This document shows positions 32,040-44,060 of a stretch of DNA of 64,000 bases, piece by piece. The stretch comes from Okapia johnstoni (Eukaryota; Chordata; Mammalia; Artiodactyla; Giraffidae). The stretch lies in contig CM044311.1 in the NCBI GenBank assembly GCA_024291935.2, positions 19,491,001 to 19,555,000 on the forward strand. The letters are read 5' to 3'. The translations under genes and the position numbers were made by a program. The notes beneath the pieces were generated by a model. That model made no database searches. It was not told the DNA's origin and saw only the letters and a list, made by a program, of their open reading frames with translations. Every line of letters begins with the position of its first letter. Positions within the stretch are counted from its first letter, which is position 1.

Positions 32040-32355
32040 CAGTGAATGCTAGCTGGACCTGCACATTGTCTGATGACCTGAAAGCAAACATTTCTCAGAA
32101 CTGAAACTGATGACACCTGAAGAAGACCTACTGAAGCCACGTTTACATAACAAGATGGGTAGGAGAGATAACTCTCAGATAGTTTTCATCTAAGAACTTC
32201 CTTTTCCCCTCTATGAAAGCATCTTCTTCCCTTGCCCTTTAGGGACTTGCATGTGGCTCTCCATGTTTGCAGACACTAAACTGCAGTTGGCTGACACTGA
32301 ATAAACTCATCTTTGTTGGAGAAATACCTGGCAATTTATTCGTTTTAGTTCAACA
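32040..32355 (+). mobile_element. Solo LTR related to ERV copies 1 and 2
   Basis: The right half parallels the other LTRs: 'ccccctctatgaaagcatct'-like pyrimidine block, 'ctctccatgtttgcagacac', 'ctgacactgaataaactcat' with AATAAA at about 32299, 'ctggcaatttattcgtttta' and the terminal gttcaaca at 32355. No leader follows, which fits a solo LTR left by recombination. The 5' limit is uncertain. Confidence 0.5.
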
Positions 32356-34065
32356 ACTCTATAACTTAATTATGTATTTATCTTCTAAATCACATAAATT
32401 CTCAAGGATAAATTACGATTGCAGTGAAAATTAGAACAAAAGAAGGAATACATTTCCAAACATCTAACATTCAGAGTTCTTTGGCTGCTAGGCGAGAGCT
32501 TACAAAAGAAATTCAGATTCTAAAATTGTTTCTGCAAAAGATTTTTAGCCAATTTAAATGAAAATTGTAAAACTCTTTTCCTTTTTTATATCCTGAAATC
32601 ACACCTCAAACCTAACAGACCTTATCCCACTATTTCTTTTTTCACCCTTATAATCCTCCGTTACACTCTGCTCTGACCCCTTCTTCTGACCTACTTCAGC
32701 TTCCCTCTGCTGAACAGCAAACCTGCATGTCTCAATTACCTTTTTAAGTTAAACCTCCTTCAGATTAGAGCAAGCTCTTTGTGACCAATTTTAAGCCTTA
32801 GTTTCATTCTTGCAAAGAGCTTTCCAAAGCCTAGACATCAAAGAACAAAATTCCCAGAAGGATTCAGAACAGATCTAGGAAGATACGGAGTTGTTGTCCA
32901 TATTAATTTTTTTCTTAAGGTAGTAGAGACCTCAAGTTCAAACAATTGGATGGAAATGCAGGGCAGAAAAATCTCATAGTGTTGTAAGAAAATCTTTCTC
33001 CCCACTTCAGCCCATTCATTACATTGAAAATCAGAGAAGTTCTTAGAAGATTTACAGGTTCTTTAAAATATTTTGGAGACTATCTCCAATGTCTTTCCTA
33101 AGAAAGTAGATTGGACTCTAATCTGTACCTGCAGGTAAAGAAGAAATTAGTCCATTTGAAATTTCAGAAATAGATTTTCTAACACTTTTAGGTAGCATTA
33201 AGCAGTTGATCCTGAAGTATACGTGAACTAAACTCTTCTTTTTGAGAACATTATAAGCCAGAAATGAGAATATAACGTGAAGAATATACAGCAGTGAGGA
33301 TTAGCCCTGTTACCAAAACTCCAATACCTCTATAGATATTTTGAAAGAGCCTAGGAAGCAAAGCATAAAAAGATACAGAATGAGTTGGTGGCCTTAAATG
33401 CTCCCATTTCTGTTATTAATCATCAAGGTGAGGGAGACTTTTGATAAAGAGAAGTGTAGATGTGATAGATAGAATGAACATTGGAAAAACAATTGCCTTA
33501 TACTAGCTAAGACATTGAATGAAAAAGAAAAAAAAAAGGTTGATGATTAATAACACTGCTCAAGGGACGACCAAGTGTCTATTTTACACTTAATTTCACA
33601 ATGAGAAATTCCATGCAAATATTACAACAGAACACATGAAAATATGTGATTGACTTGGGTGCCACAATATTTAATATGCACCCTTTAACCAAACCCAGCT
33701 TCTTTCTTAGGATCAAAAAACTAATTACAGGGCAGGTATCTCTCATACTCCTCAGGTTTCCCTCACCTCTCATCCTATAATCATTATCTTCAGACCTTAA
33801 AATTGAGGGATAGTCTTTCCTCTCTTGTGATATCACATCTGCTAATTTAAAAAGAGGTTTCCTATGCAAATAGAATTCTCAGATCAAATTCTCTCTAATG
33901 TACTCTTTCTTTTTTTTGAAAACTACAAGGGCAGCTCAATTTATAATCAGGCCATAGATATTTTGAATATTGCCTTAACAATAGCCATACGTGTTAAGTC
34001 AAGCCCAAATTGAAGATCTCTCTTTGCAAGCCAAATTTCTAACGAATCACATAATTATTGGGGCT
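32356..34065. other. No gene seen
   Basis: The longest repeat-poor stretch of the first half. Nothing recognised; the 96-codon minus frame at 33579-33869 has no known motif. A short A run lies at 33527-33538. Confidence 0.4.
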
Positions 34066-34078
34066 AAACCCACAAAGG

Positions 34079-34350
34079 AGAAGGCAATGGCACCCCACTC
34101 CAGTACTCTTGCCTGGAAAATTCCATGGACGGAGAGCCTAGTAGGCTACAGTCCATGAGGTCGCTAAGAGTCGGACACGACTGAGCGACTTCACTTTCAC
34201 TTTTCCCTTTCTTGCATTGGAGAAGGCAATGGCAACCCACTCCAGTATTCTTGCCTGGAGAATCCCAGGGACAGTGGAGCCTGGTGGGCTGCCGTCTATG
34301 GGGTCACACAGAGTCGGACACGACTGAAGCAACTTAGCAGCAGCAGCAGC
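34079..34350 (+). mobile_element. Bov-A2 SINE (dimer) with 13-bp target-site duplication
   Basis: Sense dimer: ggagaaggcaatggcacccc, 'gactgagcgacttcactttc', linker, second 'ggagaaggcaatggcaaccc', 'gactgaagcaacttagcagc' and a CAG-repeat tail. Flanked by perfect aaacccacaaagg (34066-34078 and 34351-34363). A low-divergence copy and one of the youngest insertions in the window. Confidence 0.97.
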
Positions 34351-34439
34351 AAACCCACAAAGGTACCAATTGATACATCAATAACTGCAGAAGCAGGCTT
34401 GCACAGAACCCCTTAAAACTAGAAATTAAAGAAAAACTA

Positions 34440-35381
34440 AAAGACTGGTTTGAAATAGGTAAAATAATACATCAAGGCTGCATATTGTCACCCTGTTTAT
34501 TCAACTTATATGCAGAGTACATCATGAGAGACGCTGGGCTGGAGGAAGCACAAGCTGGAATCAAGATTGCTGGGAGAAATATTAATAACCTCAGATATGC
34601 AGATGACACCACCCTTATGGCAGAAAACGAAGCAGAACTAAAGAGCCTCTTGATGAAAGTGAAAGAGGAGAGTGAAAAAGCTGGCTTAAAGCTCAACATT
34701 CAGAAAACTAAGATCATGGCATCTGGTCCCATCACTTCATGACAAATAGATGGGGAAACAGTGGAAACAGTGAAAGACTATTTTGGGGGGGGCTTCAAAA
34801 TTACTGTGGATGGTGATTGCAGCCATGAAATTAAAAGACGCTTGCTCTTTGGAAGAAAAATTATGACCAACTTAGACAGCATATTTAAAAGCATAGACAT
34901 CAGTTTGCCAACAAAGATCCGTCTAGTCAAAGCTATGGTTTTTCCAGTAGTCATGTATGGATGTGAGAGTTGGTCTATAAAGAAAGCTGAGCGCCAAAGA
35001 ATTGATGCTTTTGAACTATGGTGTTGGAGACGACTCTTGAGAGTCTTTTGGACTGCAAGGAGATCCAACCAGTCCATCCTAAAAAAGTCAGTCCCGAGTA
35101 TTCTTTAGAAAGACTGAAGCTGAAGCTGAAACTCCAGTACTTTGGCCACCTCATGTGAAGAACTGACTCATTTGAAAAGGCCCTGATGCTGGGAAAGATT
35201 GAAGGCGGGAGGAGAAGGAGATGACAGAGGATGAGATTTTTGGATGGCATCACTGACTCAGTGGACATGAGTTTGAGTAAATCCTGGGAGTTGGTGATGA
35301 ACAGGGAGGCCTGGCATGCTGCAGTCCATGGGGTCACAAAGAGTCGGACATGACTGAGCGACTGAATTGACGGAACTGAAA
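34440..35381 (+). mobile_element. BovB LINE 7 (5'-truncated, sense)
   Basis: Starts at the DWFEIG-like codons (34445); the RT frame is open from 34485 to 34740 ([24 protein letters not shown] box at 34596-34607), where TGA replaces the Trp of TSWQ. A second open piece (34761-35108) runs to the RRSNQSILK block. A GGGGGG run at 34791-34796 marks a frameshift-prone point. The tail reads tgaattgacggaactgaaaa. Confidence 0.96.
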
Positions 35382-36025
35382 ACCAATATTTGAAAGCCTT
35401 GCAGTGGTGAAGGTCATCCCTTGAACCTATCTATGTAATTATATTCTCTCAGCATTGAAACTCATCTGAAGAGGCTTGTTGAAATAGTAATCACCCCAGG
35501 GCCATATTGAAATAGTCATACTACACTTTCTTGTGGTATTGAATGTAAATGGTTCTTTATCCCTTGGGCTGCATTATAATTGTCAACCTATGTTCTACCT
35601 TCTTTAGTCTCCTTCAGGTAAATATATAATACTTGTTTGCCTTTTCCAGGGAACAGCAACATATCTGGATTATTAAGGTATTTCCTTGTACACAATTCTT
35701 TATCCAAGATAAAGAATTATTCAAGAACTTAAGTATACTTTTGTGAATGTCTAATTGCTATGTTCTAATGGTGGAATGAGCACATTGATTAAATTTATTG
35801 TCTTATTGTTTGAGCTTCAGAAGGATTTAAAATTTTCAAAGGAAACTTTACATTTTTATATGAAAGAACTTGGTATAGCCGAAGGAGATAGTCATCTGAC
35901 TTCTGACAGATTACAAACAATTCAAACACTCCTGATCTCTTAAAGATAATTAAGACAATTTTTAAATTCCACTGGTTCCTGTAGAAAATGGGTTCCCAAC
36001 GTTGCTTCAATTATAATGACAATAT
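35382..36025. other. No gene seen
   Basis: AT-rich DNA; the 62-codon plus frame at 35755-35943 shows no known motif. Confidence 0.4.
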
Positions 36026-36228
36026 TTGACTTAGGTGGTGCTAGTGGTAAAGAACCTGCCTGCCAATGCAGGAGACGTAAGAGATGTGGGTCAAGAAGAT
36101 CCCCTGGAGTAGGGCATGGCAACCCACTCTACTATTCTTGCCTGGAGAATTTGATGGACAGAGTGCTGGAGGACTATGATCCATAGGGTTACAAAGAGTT
36201 GGACATGACTGAAGTAACTTAGCACAGT
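36026..36228 (+). mobile_element. Bov-tA SINE
   Basis: Sense copy: 'ggtggtgctagtggtaaaga', 'acctgcctgccaatgcagga', 'actattcttgcctggagaat', 'gacatgactgaagtaactta'. It belongs to the Bov-tA subtype with the gtgctagtggtaaag head. Confidence 0.93.
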
Positions 36229-37132
36229 CAAATATAGTAAAGTAAACATTCTTCCTTAGGAACTAAAAGAGCATTAAAGATTATGTAATTTAAAATTAGC
36301 ACTTCCAACAACTCTCAAGTTCAAGTCTGCCTTATACTTAAACAGATCTATCTACGTTTTGATAGAATGGTCTGGAGAAGCACTTGATATAATGACATCA
36401 GTATGGAAATTATCAATGATCAATAGCTTACTACAGCTTTTCATCTGGACTAGTGCCAGAAATTTCCCCACCTTGCCTCAGTGAAATAGAAGCTAAATCT
36501 AAATTAGTAAAACCCAATGCTGCCTTATTTTGAAGCTTTCACTAAACTAAATGGCTCTTAGTGATTTGCAATCTTTTTAGTCACTGAAAATACACATTTT
36601 TTCCTCAAAAATATGACACGACACTTATCGTATAAAATCCTATTATTTTCTCTTCATCAATTTCATTCATAATACTTTAAATCTTCAAGTCTTTTCCCAT
36701 TTCCTAAACAATGAAAAACACATAACTTTCTAGCATTTATCTGAAAGACTGCCTGGCTCTGAACAGATTTATTAGAGACTCTTATAAAAAGAAATCCAGA
36801 TTTAATATCACTTGTTGATGGGTCATAGTTTAAGACTGATAAAGAAGACTATCAGGTCAGATATATGTCAACAGATCTTGACTTACCCCTAGAACATGAC
36901 TTCTTACTAAGTAAAAATCTGCCCAGATCAGATTTCATTGTTCACTAAGATAGATAAAAGGATAATGGAAAAAGAATCTTCACAAATTAAAAGAGAATAA
37001 TTCTTGGCACTTTCAGGATGGTCAGTTGTTGGCACCAGAGAATCTCAAATAAAAAAAAAATAATGAAATCTTTCACTATCATTAAGAACAGGTTGGCCAC
37101 TGTAGTCAACTGGCCAATTTATCAGTCATTGT
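36229..37132. other. No gene seen
   Basis: AT-rich DNA without frames over 60 codons or recognised repeats, ending with an A10 tract near 37052. Confidence 0.4.
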
Positions 37133-37144
37133 AAAAAATGCTAT

Positions 37145-37590
37145 ACAGAGTGAAGTGAGCCAGAAAGAAAAGCACCAATACAGTATACTAATGCATGTAT
37201 ATGGAATTTGAAAGATGGTAATGGTAACCCTATATGTGAGGCAGAATAAGAGACACAGATGCATAGAACAGTCCTGTGGACTCTGAGGGAGAAGGTGAGG
37301 GTGGGACGTTCTGGGGCAATAACACTGAAACATGTATATTGTCATATGTGAAGCGGAACACCATTCCATGTTCTATGCATGGGACGGATGCTCAGGAATG
37401 GAGCGTTGGGATGACCCAGAGGGATGGGAAGGGGAGGGAGGTGGGAGGAGGGTTCGGGAGGGGGAGCACATGTGAACCCATGGCTGATTCATGTCAATGT
37501 ATGGCAAAAACTACTACAATATTGTAAAGTAATTAGCCCCCAACTAAAATAAATAAATAAATTAAAAAAAATAAATACATGACATTAAAA
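37145..37590 (+). mobile_element. L1 LINE, 5'-truncated ruminant type, with target-site duplication
   Basis: Low-divergence ruminant L1 3' end: 'agagtgaagtgagccagaaa', 'aacagtcctgtggactctga', 'gggatgacccagagggatgg', 'ctactacaatattgtaaagt', then an A-rich tail. Flanks aaaaaatgctat (37133-37144) and aaaaatgctat (37591-37601) form the duplication. The 83-codon plus frame at 37276-37527 is L1 UTR, not a gene. Confidence 0.93.
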
Positions 37591-37649
37591 AAAAATGCTA
37601 TGCAGTTGTTATCCCATGAGAATTAGTAACAAATGATTAGTCAACATTT

Positions 37650-38072
37650 TTCCCAAATAAATGTTGGAAGAGCTACTATGAACCCTTCATATGTGGATAT
37701 ATTCATTAGAGTTGATTAAGAAAAGTAGAATCAGTAGACGTATACTGAGAGTTGGGTCATAGAAAATTGGCTAATGTGTTTGTGGGAATTGATTAGGCAA
37801 GTCCTAAATCTGTAGTCAGATTTCCACAAAGGATAGACTGACTTTCAGGCATAGACTGAAATTCTTCTTCAGAGAAGACACAGCTCTGGTTTAAATGCTT
37901 TGTAATGAACTGAACCAATCCCAGTCGGATGATCCAGAATAATCTTCTGTCCTTAAAGTCACTTGATTACTGACTATAATTACTTTTGCAAAATATCTTC
38001 ACAGCAACACCTAATTTAACTTGAGACTATAGCTTACCCGTGTTGGCATACTAAATGACCATCACAGTTAGT
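37650..38072 (-). repeat. Old interspersed repeat, antisense; same family as 63130-63570
   Basis: Antisense landmarks: 'gaattgattaggcaagtcct', 'gactgaaattcttcttcaga', 'ttcacagcaacacctaattt', 'acccgtgttggcatactaaa', 'tgaccatcaca'. The reverse complement carries the toolkit seen at 63130 (gtccacttggctggg ... aggtgttgctgggaaggtat). Family name not assigned. Confidence 0.55.
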
Positions 38073-38149
38073 CTATATTAGTTTTCTATGGTTGCCATAA
38101 TATGTATGTTGATACACCTAATGGGTGTGCCACATTTCCCTGAGGTGGG

Positions 38150-38620
38150 GGGCGGTTCATTTTTCTTTTTTTTCTCTTTCTTCTTCAGATAGCACAATCC
38201 ATATCAATCTATCTTCAAATCTGCTGATTATTTCTTCTGTCAATTCAAGTATAAATAATTGAGCTCATCTGATGTATACTTCATTTCCGTTATGACACTT
38301 ATCAGCTTCAAAATTTCAATTTTTTCCTTTTATATAATGTCTATCTATTTACTGACATTCTATTTTTGGTGTGACATTGTCATCATATCTTCCTTTACTT
38401 TTTAGTTCATGATTCCCTTTATTTATGAGAACATATTTATAATGATCACCTTGAAGCTTTTCCTGTTAAAAGTGACATCTGGTTGCTCATACACACAGCC
38501 TGCTTTTGTTCCAATGTATGTACCCTACATCCCAGATCGCTTGCATGCCTTATACTTTGTTCTTGCAAACTGGACATTATAAATAATGTATTATAAGAAC
38601 TTGGGATACTACTGGTGGTA
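38150..38620 (-). mobile_element. L1 LINE relic (antisense, internal part)
   Basis: Old antisense L1: 'tgctgattatttcttctgtc', 'ttatgacacttatcagcttc', 'tggtgtgacattgtcatcat', 'gaacatatttataatgatca', 'tcttgcaaactggacattat'. It corresponds to a more 5' part of L1 than the other fragments in this window. Confidence 0.6.
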
Positions 38621-39992
38621 TTCAACCCACTTCAGGGTTGAATTATATTAGTGATGTCTATATCCGTCACTCAACATTGCTATATCTATGGTGTTATTCA
38701 TCAGGAAGCCTTTTTCTTTAAATAATTGTCACTAGTTTCATTGAGGCAAGGGTGCTGGGGCTCCTCACACTGTCATCCTGGAAGTCTTCTCTCTGTTTCT
38801 ATTTTAAAGATTATATCGTGCCCACTTAGATAATCCAGAATAGTGATTCTATTTTTAAGATCAACTAATTAGCAAATTTAAATTTATATGTAACCTTAAA
38901 TTACATGTTTCTATGTAATGTAACATAGTCACAGGTTCTGGAGTTTAAGAAGTAGATATCTTTGGGGGAATGGGGAGTGTTTCTATCTACTGCAGAGACA
39001 TAGCAAACAGTGGTATTGGACTCTATTAACTATATCCCCATAATATAATGATTTATATTCCAGTTTAGCCTAAAGCATCACCAACACAGTCAATGAGAAT
39101 TAATATGAGCATACTTTTCTCTTCTTGTGTCAAACCAGGCATACTTTTCTGTCTTTGTGTAATACAAGTGCTAAGAGTATTTACGTGCTCCTGTGTTAAA
39201 AAAAATACTGAAAGCAAGCAAAACTAACTTTAGGTATTTATTCATATTTATTTTTAAGACAAGACTGTGAACCAAATTCAATAACTAGTCAAGAGTGATA
39301 GTATGCTTATTAAAACTCCTTTCAAGACTTATTTCTCACTGTTCAAAGCTGTTAATTTATAACCTCTCCCCTAATTCAACTAGATTCCTGCTTTGAAAGA
39401 TCCATCTTAAGGTCACTCAGTTCATACCATAAAAATCCTGAATATTTCTTTTCCAAATATCCAAAATTTCTGACATTATTGAAGCTCTGTGAAGGAGTGT
39501 GTGTGTATGTGCATGTGGGTGTTTTGTGGTGCCTGTTTTTCTCCGTTACTATAAGAATGCTAAGCTTTGCTTTATCATCTGATTTTCCTGATGACCAATT
39601 TTTTTGAAATTTGACAATTGACAATGAATCAAGAAGGTAAGTAGAGACAAGATATTTACAGTGGAAAGCTTGAAAGTTAAAAGGAAGCAGTCCATACTGT
39701 GATGTTGTGCATTACCTTTTGGCATATCTTTAGAATAAACTATCTTTAGAGTAAGGATAATGGAAGCAGAAAATGATGTTGCAATCACTCCGTTACAAAG
39801 AACTCTGAAGAGCAGAAATAAGGGTTTCAGAGAAACATTAAGAAAAACACAGATTTTTAGATGGTTGTTGCTTTTTTCTCCTCTAAGATTTCTGTGATTT
39901 ACTTACTGAGATTAAAATATGTATGGTTGTCGCTTTGCTTTGCTTATTCATTTTCTATTGAATCTATTGTTAGGATATTCAATGTCTCTATT
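38621..39992. other. No gene seen
   Basis: AT-rich DNA. Minus-strand frames of 79 and 82 codons at 39376-39788 overlap without recognised motifs; a short GT-rich run lies at 39498-39520. Confidence 0.4.
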
Positions 39993-40654
39993 GAAACTAA
40001 GATCATGGTGTCTAGTCCCATCACTTCTTGGCAAATAGATGGGGAAACAGTGGAAACAGTGACAGACTTTAATTTTGGTGGCTCCAAAATCACTACAGAT
40101 GGTGACTGCAGCCATGAAATTAAAAGATGCTTGCTCCTTGGAAGAAAAGTTATGACAAAACCAGACACCGTATTAAAAAGCACAGATATTACTTTGCCAA
40201 CAAAGGTCCATCTAGTCAAAGGTATGGTTTTTCCAGTGGTCATGTATGGATGCGAGAGTTGGACTGTGAAGAAGGCTGAGCGCTGAATAATTGATGCTTT
40301 TGAACTGTGGTGTTGGAGAAGACTCTTGAGAGTCCCTTGGACTGCAAGGAGATCCAACCAGTCCATCCTAAAGGAGATCAGTCCTGAATGTTCATTGGAA
40401 GGACTGATGCTGAAGCTGAAACTCCAATACTTTGGCCACCTGATGTGAAGAACTGACTCATTAGAAAAGACCCTGAGGCTGGGAATGACTGAAAGCAGAA
40501 GGAAAAGGGGATGACAGAGGATGAGATGGTTGGATGGCATCAGTGACTCAATGGACATGAGTTTGAGTGATGGATAGGGAGGCCTGGTGTGCTGCAGTCC
40601 ATGGGTCACAAAGAGTTGGACATCACCGAGCAACTGAACTGAAATGTACTGATT
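39993..40654 (+). mobile_element. BovB LINE 8 (5'-truncated, sense)
   Basis: Starts at the TKIMVSSPITSWQ codons. The frame is open to 40286 ([19 protein letters not shown], then TGA) and broken afterwards; a short deletion removes the 'RLRELV' codons near 40567. The tail is actgaactgaaatg. The 246-codon minus frame at 39944-40684 is a pure antisense shadow. Confidence 0.95.
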
Positions 40655-40911
40655 GAATCTATTCAGTCTTTCTTTTTGATTCATTTCGCTAATAAGTTAA
40701 CAGAAGTGGAATATGGTTTTCTTTTATGCCACCCTAAAGAAAGAGGAATTAAATAGCTCTAGATGTTTTGCAGAGTGTTTCTAGTTTCTACTCATTATTT
40801 GCATCAATATTCTCTGAAGTAATACTATATCACTGTTGAATACTGTGCTAATGTAAAATATACAGAAGTAAATACTTGAACTTATGGAGCAAGAAGAGAT
40901 CTGGATATCAT

Positions 40912-41038
40912 AACCAATAATTTTCAACCCTGTCTATAGTTTGAAATCACCCTGTGAAGCCACATCTCTCAGTGGTAGGTCTTGGTTTCTCCACAGATGA
41001 TTCTGATCATTGGTGATAGTTAGGCACTACTGATATAA
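40912..41038 (+). mobile_element. MER5A-type hAT relic
   Basis: 'ttttcaaccctgtctatagt' and 'tttgaaatcaccctgtgaag' at the left and 'agatgattctgatcattggt' towards the right fit MER5A (gttttcaaccctggctgcacattagaatcacc ... gtgattctgatg). Confidence 0.5.
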
Positions 41039-41272
41039 TTAATCTGCCCTACTCTGAATTTTTAGAAACAGAGATTCCCAGAGTTTATGTCTTCATTCAA
41101 GGCTTTCAAACTAGTAAGTGGTAGTTGTGAAATTATAATCTGTTATCTCTGATGTCAAAGTGAGAAACCTGACAAAATAAGTCATGAAAATACAGCTAAT
41201 ATTATAATCCATGCCTTGAGACATTTATATTGCTAGTTGATTAAGGTCGTGGTTGCAATATTTAGATTAAAT

Positions 41273-41398
41273 GTTGTTGTTTAGTCACTAAGTCGTGTCT
41301 GACTCTTGCGGCCCCATGGACTGTAGCTCACCAGGCTCCTCTGCCTATGGGATTTCCCAGGCAAGAACACTGGAGTGAGTTGCCATTTTCTTCCCCAG
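41273..41398 (-). mobile_element. Truncated Bov-type SINE monomer with 10-bp target-site duplication
   Basis: A 126-bp antisense piece: gttgttgtttagtcactaag, 'tcttgcggccccatggactg', 'aggcaagaacactggagtga', ending tgccattttcttcccc. Flanked by perfect tagattaaat (41263-41272 and 41399-41408), so it inserted in this short form. It lacks the tRNA head. Confidence 0.92.
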
Positions 41399-41454
41399 TA
41401 GATTAAATAATTCACCTTAAAACATTCTGATTCCTGTGTATCAAGCATCAAGAA

Positions 41455-41785
41455 ATAATTACCTATGGGCCAAATTGAGCCTGTCACACATTTTGCATGG
41501 CCTGTGAGCTACGAATAGCTTTTGTATTTTTAATTAGTGGACAAAATTTTTAGGAAAAATAATATGTGGTACATATGAAAATTATATGTAATGAAAATTC
41601 AGTGTCTGTGAATAAAATTTTATTAGGAAATTCATTCTTATTCATGCTAGTATTATCTGTGGTTACTTTCATGTCACAAGTTGGGTGGTTATAACAGAGA
41701 TTACTGTGCCCATGAAGCATAACCTGCTAACTCTATGGCCTGTTGCAGAAAAGATTTGCCAAACCTTGCTTTATAACAAGGAATT
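41455..41785 (-). mobile_element. Old hAT-like non-autonomous element
   Basis: Recognisable pattern of a common mammalian MER-type element, antisense to the form beginning gggtcagcaaactttttctg: 'aattatatgtaatgaaaatt', 'gaataaaattttattaggaa', 'ctatggcctgttgcagaaaa', 'gatttgccaaaccttgcttt'. The exact family is not assigned. Confidence 0.5.
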
Positions 41786-42489
41786 AAAAGTTCTCGATCT
41801 GTGCAAATTAGTGAGTGTGTGTAACTGTGCAGCATATGGACTGGTTGACTGCCTTCTTGTGCGTGCTCCTCTGTGTTCCTTTAATGACATTCATTATTCT
41901 ATTTGACTTTAATTGTGTTCTTGAGTTGATACGTTAAAGATTAATGACACATTTATACTAAATCAAGAGTCACAAGATAAAGCAGAGAATAGAAGGCAGA
42001 ACGGCTAAAGATTTTGTTTTTCTTTTTCTTCTGGAGAACTTCTTAGGATTTTTTATGTAAGGGATTTAAGCAGTTATGGCAAACTTCCCAGAGGATGCAT
42101 AACTCTGCCACAAACTTGTCATAAAGCTGACAGGACACCTATGCTATACTATTTGGAAAAATATGACAAGCTGATGGGCAGTGTCAGTCATTTTGGGTTT
42201 AATTGAATATGAGTATACATAATATTTGTATATGTCTCTAGCTGAGAAAGACAACTTCAAAACTGGGTGCTTGATGAGATAGTAGTAACTGTCACAGAGC
42301 AATGTGGATCTCTGTCCCCATAGCAAGATATTATACGTTAATAGATATAAAGTATTGAAAGGCTTCCTGTACAAATGTTGCTACTAAGTAGTCAACATTT
42401 CCAGTGGTTAACAAGCTATGGGATGGTGAGGACAGCTTCCTGTTGATTATGGGAATGTGAATCAACTTGTTACCCGTCAGAATGAAAAC
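41786..42489. other. No gene seen
   Basis: AT-rich DNA; the 73- to 76-codon frames on either strand have no known motif. Confidence 0.4.
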
Positions 42490-42725
42490 AACAATGGCGA
42501 CAATAACAGTAATAACACGAGGGGCAGCGTCAAACACTACTTACACAAAACTCACTCAAATCCTCACGGAGACCCCACAAGGTAGGGGCTATTACACCGT
42601 GCTATGCACACTGTACATCATATTGTACAGAGGAGGTAAAAAAAGAAAACACAGAGAAGTCAAGTAGATTGACCAAGGTCATACAACTAGGAAAAGGAAG
42701 AATTTGATTTGGAAGGAAGAAGGCA
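42490..42725 (+). mobile_element. MIR SINE relic
   Basis: Order of landmarks fits sense MIR: 'caaatcctcacggagacccc', 'acaaggtaggggctattaca', 'gtacagaggaggtaaaaaaa' (MIR: cagatgaggaaactgag), 'gaccaaggtcatacaactag' (MIR: gcccaaggtcacacagctag), 'ggaagaatttgatttgg'. Confidence 0.65.
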
Positions 42726-43955
42726 ATTTGACTGCAATTTTTGCTCAAATATCTTCACTGCTTACTTAAACTACAGATTACATAGCATTTGCATTAAACA
42801 TCAGAATCATGTTTTAGAAAAAAAGAAAAAAATGTGATTCAAGGTATGACTTTTTTCCAAAGGATTTGAAAACACGCATAGGTAAATAAGTGGATAAATT
42901 TGTTTTGGCTTTTTCAGAACACTCTAAGGTTATACTAAAATAGTTACTTTTCCCCTTAATTTGTTAAAAAAATGACTACTTTTCGCCTCTGCCAGCCTGA
43001 GCATAAGGGGATATTTTTCTAGTTTTATCTGTGATGATCTGATACTGCTCCTGGAGGTAAAACTCACAAAAGGTGCTCAATAGTTTTAACTCTAACTCAC
43101 ACTGAATCTCCAGCAATTTGTTAATTACTCTGTAAATCTTCCAATCTGTTAGTTCCAGAGCCTTCTGCTTACAGTACGCTGTGATTCTCTACACTTGGCT
43201 CTTTCTTCAGTTTTTCATGTTGGCAGTTTACCCATGATTTCAATATTCTAATGGATCTAAGAAAGGTTATAGATTTTCAGTTTTTTGAGTCTTTGTCTGC
43301 AGTGAGAACGGAAGTGATGGCTTCAAAGCTCTTTACATGTGGCAGCAGGTACCACCTCTTCTTCACCTTTAAGTCATCTACAGTAAACTTGTGCCTATAT
43401 TCCTGTGGCAGTTCTCACATATATTTTTGATTTATACTTATAAGTTGGCATTTTAAATGTAGTATAAATTAGTAAACTATTTCAATATATTTCCAGTAAT
43501 GCTCAATTTTTTTTTCTAATTTAGACATTTAGAGAAATTTCAGCTAGCAACCTCAACTTGGAAACAAAATTAAATATTTGAGCTAAGTTGTAAAATATTT
43601 ATGGCTTTATGACTGGCTTTTATCAAAAGAGTGATTTTCTTTCTAGGAAAATTTTCCCTTTAATTTCTACATAATTTACAAATATGCATTTTAATTTATG
43701 CATTTGATTAATAACATGACATAGCAATTAATTAAATGTATGCATAAACATATGTTTATACTTCTAGGTTCTTTATTATAATAGTTTTTCTTTCTTTGCT
43801 GTTTCTAATTTTCACTCTAAATATAATATAAGAGCACTACTTATACTCACAAAAATGTTTTAACTGAGGAAATCAGCAAGACACAATTTCAGTGCTGATC
43901 ATTCTTCCTTTAATTATCTGATCTCCTCCAAATTAACCTTATTGCATAAAACAAA
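42726..43955. other. No gene seen
   Basis: AT-rich DNA, no frame over 60 codons and no recognised repeat. Confidence 0.4.
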
Positions 43956-44060
43956 GATTGTAATATCTATTTGGCTGAGTTGCTGTGAGAATTAAAAATT
44001 ATGTATGCAAGTTTCACTCTCCACAGTACATGCCATGTTGTTAGAAATTAAATGAAGGGC
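43956..44060 (+). repeat. Possible MIR-type relic
   Basis: 'ttgctgtgagaattaaaaat' followed by 'tatgtatgcaagtttcactc' and 'acagtacatgcc' resembles the 'gttgtgaggattaaatgaga ... cacagtgcctggc' part of MIR-type elements. Weak. Confidence 0.3.

Noticed and set aside
37276..37527. 83-codon Gly-rich plus frame
   Set aside because: Lies entirely within the 3' UTR of the 5'-truncated L1 at 37145-37590.
39944..40684. 246-codon minus-strand frame
   Set aside because: Pure antisense shadow of BovB 8. The BovB antisense strand is poor in stops, and the same shadow recurs at 49356-49928, 29316-29900 and elsewhere.
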